Source: an uncultured Chloroflexota bacterium
GTDB lineage: Bacteria > Chloroflexota > Anaerolineae > Promineifilales > Promineifilaceae
Assembly: GCA_937958365.1 (NCBI GenBank)
Contig: CALFEW010000170.1
Coordinates: forward strand, 1-12,458
Direction: 5' to 3'
Length of the DNA stretch: 12,458 nt
Position 1 is the first letter of the stretch. Each line of letters starts with the position of its first letter. Below are positions 6,641 through 12,458 of the stretch, piece after piece. The position numbers and the translations under genes were made by a program. The notes beneath the pieces are model-generated. The model saw only the letters and a program-made list of their open reading frames with translations, searched no databases and was not told where the DNA came from.

Positions 6641-6790
6641 TGAATGTCCAAATAGCTGATGCGAAAAACCACTTTTCTATACGTGGGAATCTCAGGGATG
6701 GTTCACATTTGTTTCACAGAGTGTAGCGGATTTCCCCAATCATTCCACCCCGCGCCATGCTCAGGCCAATGGATTAAACAACTTGTGGGA
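6641..6790. other. Intergenic DNA between the divergent ABC operon and the transporter gene
   Basis: No gene is supported here. A short inverted repeat CCAC-N10-GTGG (6669-6686) surrounds TATAC and could be an operator or a fragment of the ABC-operon promoter. No convincing -35/-10 pair was found for the minus strand. Confidence 0.3.
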
Positions 6791-6848
6791 AGCTGGAGAT
6801 TAGAGACTGGAGACTGAACCAGCCCCCAATCTCTAGTCTCCAATTCTC
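6791..6848. repeat. Degenerate heptanucleotide tract D, inverted halves
   Basis: The left half has units AGCTGGA, GATTAGA, GACTGGA, GACTGAA (6791-6818). The right half has AATCTCT, AGTCTCC, AATTCTC (6828-6848), which is the complement of the same kind of unit in inverted order. Transcribed, the halves form an imperfect hairpin. The tract ends 1 bp before the TG of the extended -10 promoter at 6850. Confidence 0.75.
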
Positions 6849-6849
6849 G

Positions 6850-6858
6850 TGATATAAT
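6850..6858 (+). promoter_or_regulatory. Extended -10 promoter of the queuosine-precursor transporter gene
   Basis: TGATATAAT matches the extended -10 consensus TGnTATAAT exactly. The expected -35 position falls in the heptamer repeat (TCTCTA) and has no match, typical of extended -10 promoters. Transcription would begin near 6865, only about 6 nt before the first aptamer. Confidence 0.7.
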
Positions 6859-6870
6859 CCTTCGCCTTGC

Positions 6871-6907
6871 GCCGGTGGCAGAACACCCGGCCTATCCAAA
6901 ACTGCGG
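6871..6907 (+). promoter_or_regulatory. preQ1-I-like riboswitch aptamer, first of a tandem
   Basis: P1 is GCCGG (6871-6875) with CCGGC (6887-6891). The loop UGGCAGAACAC includes a C (6886) just before the 3' strand, where the preQ1-pairing cytosine of preQ1-I lies. The tail CUAUCCAAAAC (6892-6902) then runs to GCGG. The loop ending ACAC resembles the B. subtilis queC aptamer and the CAAAAC tail resembles the Thermoanaerobacter aptamer, as I recall them. Its last bases overlap P1 of the second aptamer, so the two could be exclusive or stacked. It is weaker than aptamer 2 because the tail-loop pairing is less clear. Confidence 0.5.
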
Positions 6908-6941
6908 CGGTCGTAGTTCCCGCCTTATCAAAACAAAGGAG
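6906..6941 (+). promoter_or_regulatory. preQ1-I-like riboswitch overlapping the Shine-Dalgarno
   Basis: P1 is GGCGG (6906-6910) with CCGCC (6920-6924) around the loop UCGUAGUUC, followed by the A-rich tail UUAUCAAAACAAAGGAG (6925-6941). The recalled Thermoanaerobacter tengcongensis preQ1-I sequence has a P1 of five pairs, a loop UCGCAGUAAC and a tail UUAACAAAACAAGG, so loop and tail match almost base for base. Ligand-contact equivalents are U6911, C6919 and an A of the CAAAAC run; G6916-C6934 matches the first pseudoknot pair. The Shine-Dalgarno AAAGGAG is the 3' end of the tail, so ligand binding should hide it and repress translation. The downstream gene encodes a queuosine-precursor transporter, the expected regulon. 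Confidence 0.8.
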
Positions 6942-6948
6942 AATGTTT

Positions 6949-7653
<705 letters not shown>

Positions 7654-7723
7654 CCCGTAATCCGTAAACGGAACACGGAATACGGAATACGGATTACGGA
7701 ACACGGATTACGGCTCACGGCAG
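7654..7723. repeat. Degenerate heptanucleotide tract C between convergent genes
   Basis: Eight 7-bp units run from 7668 to 7723: ACGGAAC, ACGGAAT, ACGGAAT, ACGGATT, ACGGAAC, ACGGATT, ACGGCTC, ACGGCAG. Two inverted units (CCCGTAA, TCCGTAA) precede them at 7654-7667. CCGTAATCCGT (7655-7665) pairs perfectly over 11 bp with either 7689-7699 or 7703-7713. The tract starts right after the transporter stop and contains the kinase stop codon (7717-7715). It may act as a transcription barrier but has no T run. Confidence 0.85.
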
Positions 7724-9814
7724 CGTGCATCCGCCGGGGATCGCCAGGTTTGGATCTATAAAAATCTGCTGCGATTGCGCCGTGCCGGTGGCGTCGTCTT
7801 GAACGCGCACTTCCTGGTTATAGGTGGCGCAGCGTCGCGCCTTGGCGAAGTGGTAAAACGGACCCGGTCCACGGTATTCGGCCGGTTGGTCGGCGTCGAA
7901 AATCCAGACGGTGTAAGGGCCGCCACCGCCGCCATAGGGGGTGATTTGCACCTGGCAGCGCCACTCAGCGCCGATGTATTCACAGCCTTGTAGGACCCAA
8001 ATTAGCGTGGTGGGCTGTTCAGAGGTAGGCGAGGCTACGGCCGTTTCCGTCGCTTCTGGCGTGTCGGTGGGCGTGGGCGTGGCGGTTGCCGGTACGTAAG
8101 CGTCCAGGCTAAAGGTCAACTCCGGGCCAATTGGCTCATCGTTGGCCGGGTTCACCAGCGACCAGACGCTTTCGTAGCTGCCGGCGGCTGCCGGGGCGAC
8201 AAAAGTAGCCGTGAGGGTGATGGTTTCCCCGGGTTGAATCTCGGCGTTCAAGGGGATAGGGCTGTCGGCAAAACTGAAATCGTCGCCGGATTGATAGCCC
8301 CAGGCCAGATCGGCCGACCAGGGGCAGTCGCCAGTGTTTTGCAAAACCCAATTGACCGGGAAGGTGGCGTTGACCGGGGCGCTTTTGAAGCGCACGTTTT
8401 GGTAGGTGAAGACGTTCACCAGTTCGACGTCTGGCGTGCAGGCCGCTAAGAAAGCGGCGGTTGCGTTTATGGTGGGCACGGCCGTTGCTCTTTTGGTGGG
8501 GGTAGGCTTTGGCGTGGACACGGCCGTTGGTTCTTCGGTAGGGCTGATGGTGGCGGGCACGGCCGTTGCCTCCACCTCTGGCGCATCGGTAGCCGCTTCG
8601 GTTGGCGCCGATGTTTCTGTGGCGACATCACCCAGAACAACGGCGACTGAGGTCGGCGTGGCTGACTGGTTGCCCGACTTCTTCAGCGCCAGAAAACCGC
8701 CAATCACGCCCAACAGAATCACCCCCAGGACGATAAACAGCCAGGGCGATCGCTTTTTTGCTGCCGGTGGCGTCTGGCTGACGGGTGGGGCGCTTTGCAT
8801 AACCGGTGGCGGGATGACCTCAGTGGGTGTGGTGAGGGTGGCGGCAACGGCCGTTATCGCGCCCGCCGCCGGTAGTGGATTTGCCGTCAATTCAACGGTA
8901 CTGCCGGCCAACGCCTGCGCCTGTTCCAGGTCGGCCGGTGCGGCAAAAACGCTGGCCTTCACATCCGCTGAGAGTGGCAGCGCCCGCAAATCTTCGGCCA
9001 TCGCTTTGGCCGTCTGATAGCGGTTTTCAGGCTCTTTGGCCATGGCGTGCAAGATAATATCTTGTAAGCCGGGGGGCACGTTGGGGTTGAATTTGACCGG
9101 TTCCGGGATGGGGGTGTTGACGTGCTGCATGATGACGGCCAGCGGCGTATCGGCGGAAAAAGGAAGCTGGCCGGTGGTTATCTGGAAGAGCAACACGCCC
9201 AGGGCGTAAATGTCCACGCGCTCATCGCCCGGTTTGCCCATGGCCTGCTCCGGTGACATGTACGAGGGCGTGCCGATGAGCGCGCCGGTGGCCGTGTAAG
9301 CCATCGTCTGGCCGCCGACGAGCTTGACAATGCCAAAATCGGTCAGAATCGCACGGCCGTCTTCATTGAGCATGATATTGGCCGGTTTGACATCGCGGTG
9401 GACCATGCCCCGGCTGTGGGCGTAGTCCAGCGCTTCGGCCACCTGCAAAGCGATTTGTATCGCTCGTTCCAGCGGCATTGTTTGCTGATTGGCCGCCAGG
9501 TCTTCCAATTTTTGCTTCAGCGTGCCGCCGGAGACGTACTCCATCACCAGGTAATACATGTCGTCGCGGTAAACGTCAAAATCGTAGATGGCGACGATGT
9601 TGGGGTGGCGCAAGGAGGCCATGGCTTTGGCTTCGCGCTTGAAGCGTTGCAGGAAATCTTGCTCGCTCACCAGGAAGGCGTGCATCAGCTTGATGGCGAC
9701 GTAGCGGTCCAGACTTTCCTGATAACCTTTATAAACTTCGGCCATGCCGCCGCGGCCTAGTTTCTCCAGGAGTTGGTATTTGCCGATGGTGCGTCCGGAT
9801 AGTGTGTCGGTCAT
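7715..9814 (-). CDS. Transmembrane Ser/Thr protein kinase with NBR1-like Ig ectodomain
   Basis: The product is 699 residues. The cytoplasmic PknB-type kinase (about 13-280) has GRGGMAEVY (20-28), VAIK with Lys42, Glu61, HRDVKPAN (139-146), DFG (159-161) and SPE (187-189), so it should be active. A juxtamembrane linker leads to one membrane helix at about 358-377. Outside, a Thr/Pro-rich stalk (about 385-455) precedes a domain at about 459-575 with FPVNWVLQNTGDCPW and AGSYESVWSLVN, the pattern of NBR1-like Ig (FW) domains. A second TPTPTDTPE-type linker follows. The last 95 residues hold four Cys (611, 620, 662, 696) and a Gly run and match no family I know. ATG at 9814 has AGGAG 5 nt upstream; the open frame to 9877 lacks support. 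No phosphatase, FHA or PASTA domain is seen nearby. The signal sensed is unknown. Confidence 0.93.
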   Translation of the reverse strand: MTDTLSGRTIGKYQLLEKLGRGGMAEVYKGYQESLDRYVAIKLMHAFLVSEQDFLQRFKREAKAMASLRHPNIVAIYDFDVYRDDMYYLVMEYVSGGTLKQKLEDLAANQQTMPLERAIQIALQVAEALDYAHSRGMVHRDVKPANIMLNEDGRAILTDFGIVKLVGGQTMAYTATGALIGTPSYMSPEQAMGKPGDERVDIYALGVLLFQITTGQLPFSADTPLAVIMQHVNTPIPEPVKFNPNVPPGLQDIILHAMAKEPENRYQTAKAMAEDLRALPLSADVKASVFAAPADLEQAQALAGSTVELTANPLPAAGAITAVAATLTTPTEVIPPPVMQSAPPVSQTPPAAKKRSPWLFIVLGVILLGVIGGFLALKKSGNQSATPTSVAVVLGDVATETSAPTEAATDAPEVEATAVPATISPTEEPTAVSTPKPTPTKRATAVPTINATAAFLAACTPDVELVNVFTYQNVRFKSAPVNATFPVNWVLQNTGDCPWSADLAWGYQSGDDFSFADSPIPLNAEIQPGETITLTATFVAPAAAGSYESVWSLVNPANDEPIGPELTFSLDAYVPATATPTPTDTPEATETAVASPTSEQPTTLIWVLQGCEYIGAEWRCQVQITPYGGGGGPYTVWIFDADQPAEYRGPGPFYHFAKARRCATYNQEVRVQDDATGTAQSQQIFIDPNLAIPGGCTLP

Positions 9815-9894
9815 GGTTTCTCCTGTTTGCCTGGTGCGCCAGGGCAAAATTGCAGAATGGGCGCAGCGGAAAGACAAACAATGGCAACAAATTG

Positions 9895-9922
9895 AGTATA
9901 CCCAAGTTTTTAATGTTGTGAA
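9895..9922 (-). promoter_or_regulatory. Promoter of the kinase gene
   Basis: On the minus strand TTCACA (9922-9917) is followed after 16 nt by TATACT (9900-9895), each one mismatch from the sigma-70 consensus. The -10 is preceded by TGGG. Transcription would start near 9888, about 74 nt before the ATG. Confidence 0.6.
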
Positions 9923-10021
9923 GATGTTTTGGCGGTGAGTCTGGCTTGATTATGGGGGGAGAATGTTGCAATGGGGATGACGGCCGTTCCCCGCCACGCG
10001 CCGGGCGGCAACCGCCAGCCA

Positions 10022-10054
10022 AACAAAAAGAGGCTGGCTTATGCAGCCAGCCTC
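10022..10054 (-). terminator. Intrinsic terminator of the FKBP lipoprotein gene
   Basis: GAGGCTGGCT (10030-10039) and AGCCAGCCTC (10045-10054) form a perfect 10-bp stem with a 5-nt loop. In the minus direction it is followed by TTTTTGTTT. It lies 24 bp beyond the stop codon. Confidence 0.88.
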
Positions 10055-10078
10055 TCGTTTAGTCCGTTCGTTTTGCGC

Positions 10079-11419
10079 TTATCTGACGTCTACCAGTTCA
10101 ACTTCAAAAACAAGGGTCGCATTGGGCGGAATAACCGAGCCGGAACCTGCCGCACCGTAAGCCAGGTCTGCGGGGATAATCAATTGGCGCTTGCCGCCGA
10201 CTTGCATCGTAGCCAGGCCTTCATCCCAGCCGGGGATGACGCTGCTGGTTCCCAGGGCAAACTCAAGGGGCGTGCCACGCTCTATGGAACTGTCGAACTG
10301 CGTGCCATCTTCCAGCCAGCCTGTGTAATGGACGGCAACCATCTGCCCCGCTTCAGGGGTAGCGCCATCGCCGACAACGATGTCGTAATATTTCAGCCCG
10401 CTATCCGTTGTGGTGAAATCCGCTTCGTCTATTTCGGTTTTGGCAATCGGCTTGCTGATGTCGTTCAGCGTCACTTCCATCAACAAGGTGGAACCGGCCG
10501 GGATGGCATCGCCATAGCCTTCATCGCCCAGCGCCAGTTCTGCGGGAATGAGCAGTTGGCGTTTGCCGCCAATTTGCATCCCAACCATGCCTTCTTCCCA
10601 GCCGGGGAATACCTGTTCGGTGCCAACGCGGAAGTCGAAGGGCATGCCTTGTTGGAAGGAGCCGGTGAAGTAGCGCAGGGAATCGGCCACCCAAATGATG
10701 AAATCTACGTTTACGGAATCGCCATCTTCGACGGTTAATTCGCCGCTGCCGGTTTCCAGATCGTAGTATTGCAGGCCGGAATCGGTGGTCACGTAATCGT
10801 CAACGGAAACGGCCGTTGGCTCCGGTGGCGCTTCTACATCCAACAGTTCCACCTGCAAAATAATGGTCGAATCGGGCGGGAAAATACCACCGCCGTCAGC
10901 GCCAAAAGCCAAATCTGGGGGAATCAGCAGTTGGCGACGGCCGCCTACTTGCATATCGGCTACGCCCGCTTCCCAGCCGGGGAAGACCTGGCTGCTGCCC
11001 AAAACAAAGGTCAACGGTTGGCCGCCGGCCTCGGAATCATCAATGAGCTGTGGGCCGGTTGTCTCGTCGGCTGGGGCCAGCCACATAACGTAATGGGTGG
11101 TGACAATGTCGCCATCTTGCGGCGTCGCGCCATCGCCCACAACCATGTCATAAACGCCCAGGCCATCGGCCGCTTCCACGTATTCGGCAACTTCTTCCGG
11201 TTGTCTTTGGGTGACGTCCAGTAGTTCCACGCCGGAATCGGCGGTCGTTGTGTCTACCGGCGTTTCGACCACAGTTTCTTCAACGACTTCGCCGGTCTCG
11301 GCGCTGTCGGCCTGTGTCGCAACCTCGTCGGCCGGCACGGCCGGGCCGCAAGCAGCCAGGACAACTACCATCGCCAGAACCGCGATGATGCTTATGAGGT
11401 AAAATCTTTTCTCGTTCAC
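10079..11419 (-). CDS. Triple-FKBP peptidyl-prolyl isomerase lipoprotein
   Basis: This 446-residue protein is probably a membrane-anchored extracytoplasmic prolyl isomerase/chaperone. Residues 1-24 form a lipoprotein signal (FYLIS... LAAC) with lipobox Cys24, followed by an acidic Thr/Glu-rich linker. Three FKBP domains follow at about 86-194, 214-320 and 339-446. Domain 3 keeps the FKBP12-type active site: Tyr365, Phe375-Asp376, Phe387, Val394-Ile395, Trp398, Tyr421, Phe438. Domain 1 has VFPGW and LAFG but a rebuilt loop (WLAPADETTG). Domain 2 lacks the FD pair and has Leu where Tyr is expected (ELALG). Only domain 3 is therefore likely to be fully catalytic. The start is GTG at 11419, with AAGGAGA 4 nt upstream. 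It has its own promoter and terminator, so it looks monocistronic. Confidence 0.93.
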   Translation of the reverse strand: MNEKRFYLISIIAVLAMVVVLAACGPAVPADEVATQADSAETGEVVEETVVETPVDTTTADSGVELLDVTQRQPEEVAEYVEAADGLGVYDMVVGDGATPQDGDIVTTHYVMWLAPADETTGPQLIDDSEAGGQPLTFVLGSSQVFPGWEAGVADMQVGGRRQLLIPPDLAFGADGGGIFPPDSTIILQVELLDVEAPPEPTAVSVDDYVTTDSGLQYYDLETGSGELTVEDGDSVNVDFIIWVADSLRYFTGSFQQGMPFDFRVGTEQVFPGWEEGMVGMQIGGKRQLLIPAELALGDEGYGDAIPAGSTLLMEVTLNDISKPIAKTEIDEADFTTTDSGLKYYDIVVGDGATPEAGQMVAVHYTGWLEDGTQFDSSIERGTPLEFALGTSSVIPGWDEGLATMQVGGKRQLIIPADLAYGAAGSGSVIPPNATLVFEVELVDVR

Positions 11420-11455
11420 AAAATCTCCTTTTAATTTAATAAGCTCCGACCGGGC

Positions 11456-11464
11456 ATTGTACCA
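11456..11464 (-). promoter_or_regulatory. Extended -10 promoter of the FKBP gene
   Basis: On the minus strand TGGTACAAT (11464-11456) matches TGnTAnnAT. No good -35 box is seen at 16-18 nt. Transcription would begin near 11449, about 30 nt before the GTG. Confidence 0.5.
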
Positions 11465-11733
11465 TAGGCAAGCGGCAAGCCTGTAGCAACTGACGATTTC
11501 TTACATGCAACTCATGGAATTGTTTGGGAATTGTGAAGGGCCAAGCGCTATCATGAGGTTGGCGTTTTTAGGGAACGGGGCGCAGATTTTTGCGGATAGG
11601 GTGGATAAACGCGGATTTTCTACAATGTTCAGCCGTGAAAAGCCACGAAATGTGCGTTTATCCTTCCCTTCACCAGTTTGGCCGACACGGCCGTGCCAAA
11701 CTTATCGTGTTTAAACGAAGTTTCCCGGATTGG
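11465..11733. other. Intergenic DNA between divergent FKBP and arg units, no supported gene
   Basis: No convincing gene is present. A 69-codon open frame at 11505-11714 has no Shine-Dalgarno and an unlikely composition. Low-order repeats are visible: GCGGAT recurring in 11591-11618, and AGCCGTGAAA/AGCCACGAAA in tandem at 11631-11650. TTTGGC (11677-11682) and GCCAAA (11695-11700) flank a copy of the ACGGCCGT octamer, giving a nested palindrome. Confidence 0.5.
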
Positions 11734-11761
11734 TTGACACGATCTGATAATTTGTTACTAT
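11734..11761 (+). promoter_or_regulatory. Promoter of the arg leader-argC transcript
   Basis: A perfect -35 box TTGACA (11734-11739) is followed after 16 nt by TACTAT (11756-11761). Transcription should start at about 11767-11769, so the leader-peptide ATG at 11771 would be within a few bases of the 5' end. No ArgR-type palindrome was noticed around it. Confidence 0.75.
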
Positions 11762-11770
11762 TTCGGCACG

Positions 11771-11848
11771 ATGTTAAATAAAGTGACTTTCTTTCCCCGC
11801 CGTCGCCGTAGCAGCCGGACCCCTGGTCTGGATTTTTCGGTTGGGTAA
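11771..11848 (+). CDS. Arginine leader peptide (25 residues) of the argC attenuator
   Basis: This ORF of 25 codons starts MLNKVTFFP and continues RRRRSSRTPG. Codons 10-13 are four consecutive arginines (CGC CGT CGC CGT, 11798-11809) and codon 16 is CGG. Such a run just upstream of alternative hairpins and a terminator before an arginine biosynthetic gene is what a ribosome-stalling leader peptide looks like. Scarce Arg-tRNA would stall the ribosome at 11798-11809, covering hairpin arm 1 (11815-11821) and allowing antitermination. The TAA stop (11846-11848) lies at the end of arm 2, so a ribosome that finishes the peptide blocks arm 2 and lets the terminator form. There is no Shine-Dalgarno; the mRNA is probably leaderless or nearly so. 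Confidence 0.85.
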   Translation: MLNKVTFFPRRRRSSRTPGLDFSVG

Positions 11849-11886
11849 GTCACGCAGCACTCGTCAACAACCCGAACCGCCAGACC
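11815..11886 (+). promoter_or_regulatory. Attenuator: protector and antiterminator stems upstream of argC
   Basis: Arm 1 CCGGACC (11815-11821) pairs with arm 2 GGTCTGG (11825-11831) over 7 bp, one a G-U, with a 3-nt loop. Arm 2 is also complementary to CCAGACC (11880-11886) in the 5' half of the terminator. The downstream CGGTT and GGGT (11838-11846) pair with AACCG (11875-11879) and ACCC (11870-11873), giving an antiterminator of 16 pairs in three blocks. Antiterminator and terminator are mutually exclusive because both use 11876-11886. The geometry corresponds to the 1:2, 2:3, 3:4 hairpins of trp-type attenuators. Confidence 0.8.
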
Positions 11887-11912
11887 ACAACGAGGTCTGG
11901 CGGTTTTTTTTT
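11876..11912 (+). terminator. Intrinsic terminator of the argC attenuator
   Basis: ACCGCCAGACC (11876-11886) and GGTCTGGCGGT (11894-11904) form a perfect 11-bp GC-rich stem with a 7-nt loop, followed directly by nine T (11904-11912). It stands 70 nt before argC with no other complete gene before it, so it ends the leader transcript unless antitermination occurs. Confidence 0.93.
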
Positions 11913-11931
11913 GCCACAAAACATTTACAGA

Positions 11932-11966
11932 AACTTCCCAGAGGTTCCAAGCTTCGGGAGGTTGGT
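11932..11966. repeat. Possible diverged copy of the 719-755 palindrome in the argC leader
   Basis: This 35-bp sequence begins AACTTCC like the element at 721-755 and aligns with it at many positions over the same length. Its ends still pair (AACTTCCC with GGGAGGTT, one G-T). It lies just upstream of the argC Shine-Dalgarno. Relationship to the first copy is an inference. Confidence 0.4.
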
Positions 11967-11981
11967 TGATTGGAGATTGTC

Positions 11982-12458
11982 ATGATTCGTGTAGGAATTT
12001 TTGGCGCAACCGGGTATACCGGCTACGAATTGGTGCGCCTATTGCACCAGCATCCAGAGGCGGAAATTACTTTCGCCACGTCGCAATCTTACGCGGGTAA
12101 GACGTTGGCCGCGCTTTACCCGCAAGCGCCACGTCTGCCGCTGATTTCCGGGGAAGAAGCCCCTTTAGACCAGGTTGACGTGGTTTTTTTGTGTTTACCC
12201 CACGCGGCGGCGGCGCAAACGGCCGTTACCACCCTCCACGCCGGCCCCAAAGTCATAGACCTCAGCGCCGATTTTCGCCTCAAAGACGTGGCAACCTACG
12301 AAAAATGGTACGGCGTGCCTCATCCCGCTCCCGCCCTGCTGGCCGAAGCCGTCTACGGCCTCACTGAATTCGCCCGCGCTGATCTGCGGCAAACCCGATT
12401 GGTCGCCAATCCCGGCTGTTACACCACCACCAGCCTGCTGGCCTTGCAGCCGCTCATG
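11982..12458 (+). CDS. argC: N-acetyl-gamma-glutamyl-phosphate reductase, N-terminal part (3' end outside window)
   Basis: ArgC reduces N-acetylglutamyl phosphate to the semialdehyde with NADPH, the third step of arginine/ornithine synthesis. The visible 159 codons cover the dinucleotide-binding domain and reach into the catalytic domain. GATGYTG at 8-14 is the NADP-binding glycine motif, CLPHAAA is at 71-77, IDLSADFR at 92-99, and NPGCYTT at 143-149 holds the catalytic Cys146. The start at 11982 has GGAG (11972-11975) 6 nt upstream and gives the usual short N-terminus. Being first after the attenuator, it probably opens an arg operon continuing beyond the window. Expression should depend on read-through of the terminator at 11876-11912. 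Confidence 0.97.
   Translation, partial: MIRVGIFGATGYTGYELVRLLHQHPEAEITFATSQSYAGKTLAALYPQAPRLPLISGEEAPLDQVDVVFLCLPHAAAAQTAVTTLHAGPKVIDLSADFRLKDVATYEKWYGVPHPAPALLAEAVYGLTEFARADLRQTRLVANPGCYTTTSLLALQPLM

Noticed and set aside
6943..6948. ATG at 6943 as the start of the transporter gene
   Set aside because: It would leave 1 nt after the Shine-Dalgarno AAAGGAG; GTG at 6949 has 7 nt.
7654..7723. CRISPR array
   Set aside because: The repeats are contiguous 7-mers with no unique spacers and no cas genes nearby.
9971..10738. 255-codon plus-strand open frame opposite the FKBP gene
   Set aside because: It begins in the intergenic region, runs through the terminator hairpin and then mirrors the FKBP gene; no motif or Shine-Dalgarno.
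11505..11714. 69-codon open frame in the FKBP-arg intergenic region
   Set aside because: No Shine-Dalgarno, unlikely composition, and it covers repeats and the nested palindrome; treated as chance.
11767..11912. T-box riboswitch before argC
   Set aside because: No conserved T-box antiterminator sequence was found, and the leader is only about 145 nt; the Arg-codon ORF with alternative stems explains it better.

Overview
The window looks like a chromosomal segment of a Chloroflexota-type bacterium (Anaerolineae/Caldilineae-like). This is an inference from style, not a phylogenetic result. It rests on moderately high GC, a transmembrane Ser/Thr kinase with Thr/Pro-rich linkers and an NBR1-like Ig ectodomain, a triple-FKBP lipoprotein, and many short degenerate tandem repeats between genes. 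No phage, transposase, CRISPR or tRNA/rRNA gene was seen. The content is housekeeping, but the regulatory DNA between genes is unusually readable.

Layout: (1) 1-715 (+): 3' end of panC, then panD (pantothenate/CoA pathway). (2) 767-3126 (-): a pyrimidine unit. It has a promoter, a 23-codon leader ORF ending inside an intrinsic terminator, then pyrC (dihydroorotase) and pyrB (aspartate carbamoyltransferase). Both proteins resemble the matching domains of eukaryotic CAD more than the E. coli enzymes, and they are encoded in the same order as in CAD. (3) 3125-6640 (-): an ABC exporter operon (ATPase, permease, permease) with a 5' leader stem and a 3' terminator. (4) 6850-7653 (+): an extended -10 promoter, two preQ1-I-like aptamers in tandem, and a YhhQ-type queuosine-precursor transporter whose Shine-Dalgarno lies in the second aptamer. 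(5) 7715-9922 (-): the receptor-like Ser/Thr kinase and its promoter. (6) 10022-11464 (-): the triple-FKBP lipoprotein with promoter and terminator. (7) 11734-12458 (+): a promoter, an Arg-rich leader peptide (four consecutive Arg codons), mutually exclusive hairpins, an intrinsic terminator, and then the 5' part of argC. This is a textbook-shaped ribosome-mediated attenuator for arginine biosynthesis.

Two genome-style signatures overlay everything. The palindromic octamer ACGGCCGT occurs 22 times by eye count in 12.5 kb, in coding sequence in all three frames and between genes; roughly 0.3 would be expected by chance. Tracts of degenerate 7-bp tandem repeats, each with a different unit, sit at four gene borders and contribute stop codons to flanking genes.

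The strongest candidates for something undescribed are the arginine attenuator with a near-leaderless leader peptide (11734-11912), the tandem preQ1-like leader (6871-6941), the pyr leader peptide/terminator (2951-3126), and the octamer/heptamer repeat systems.
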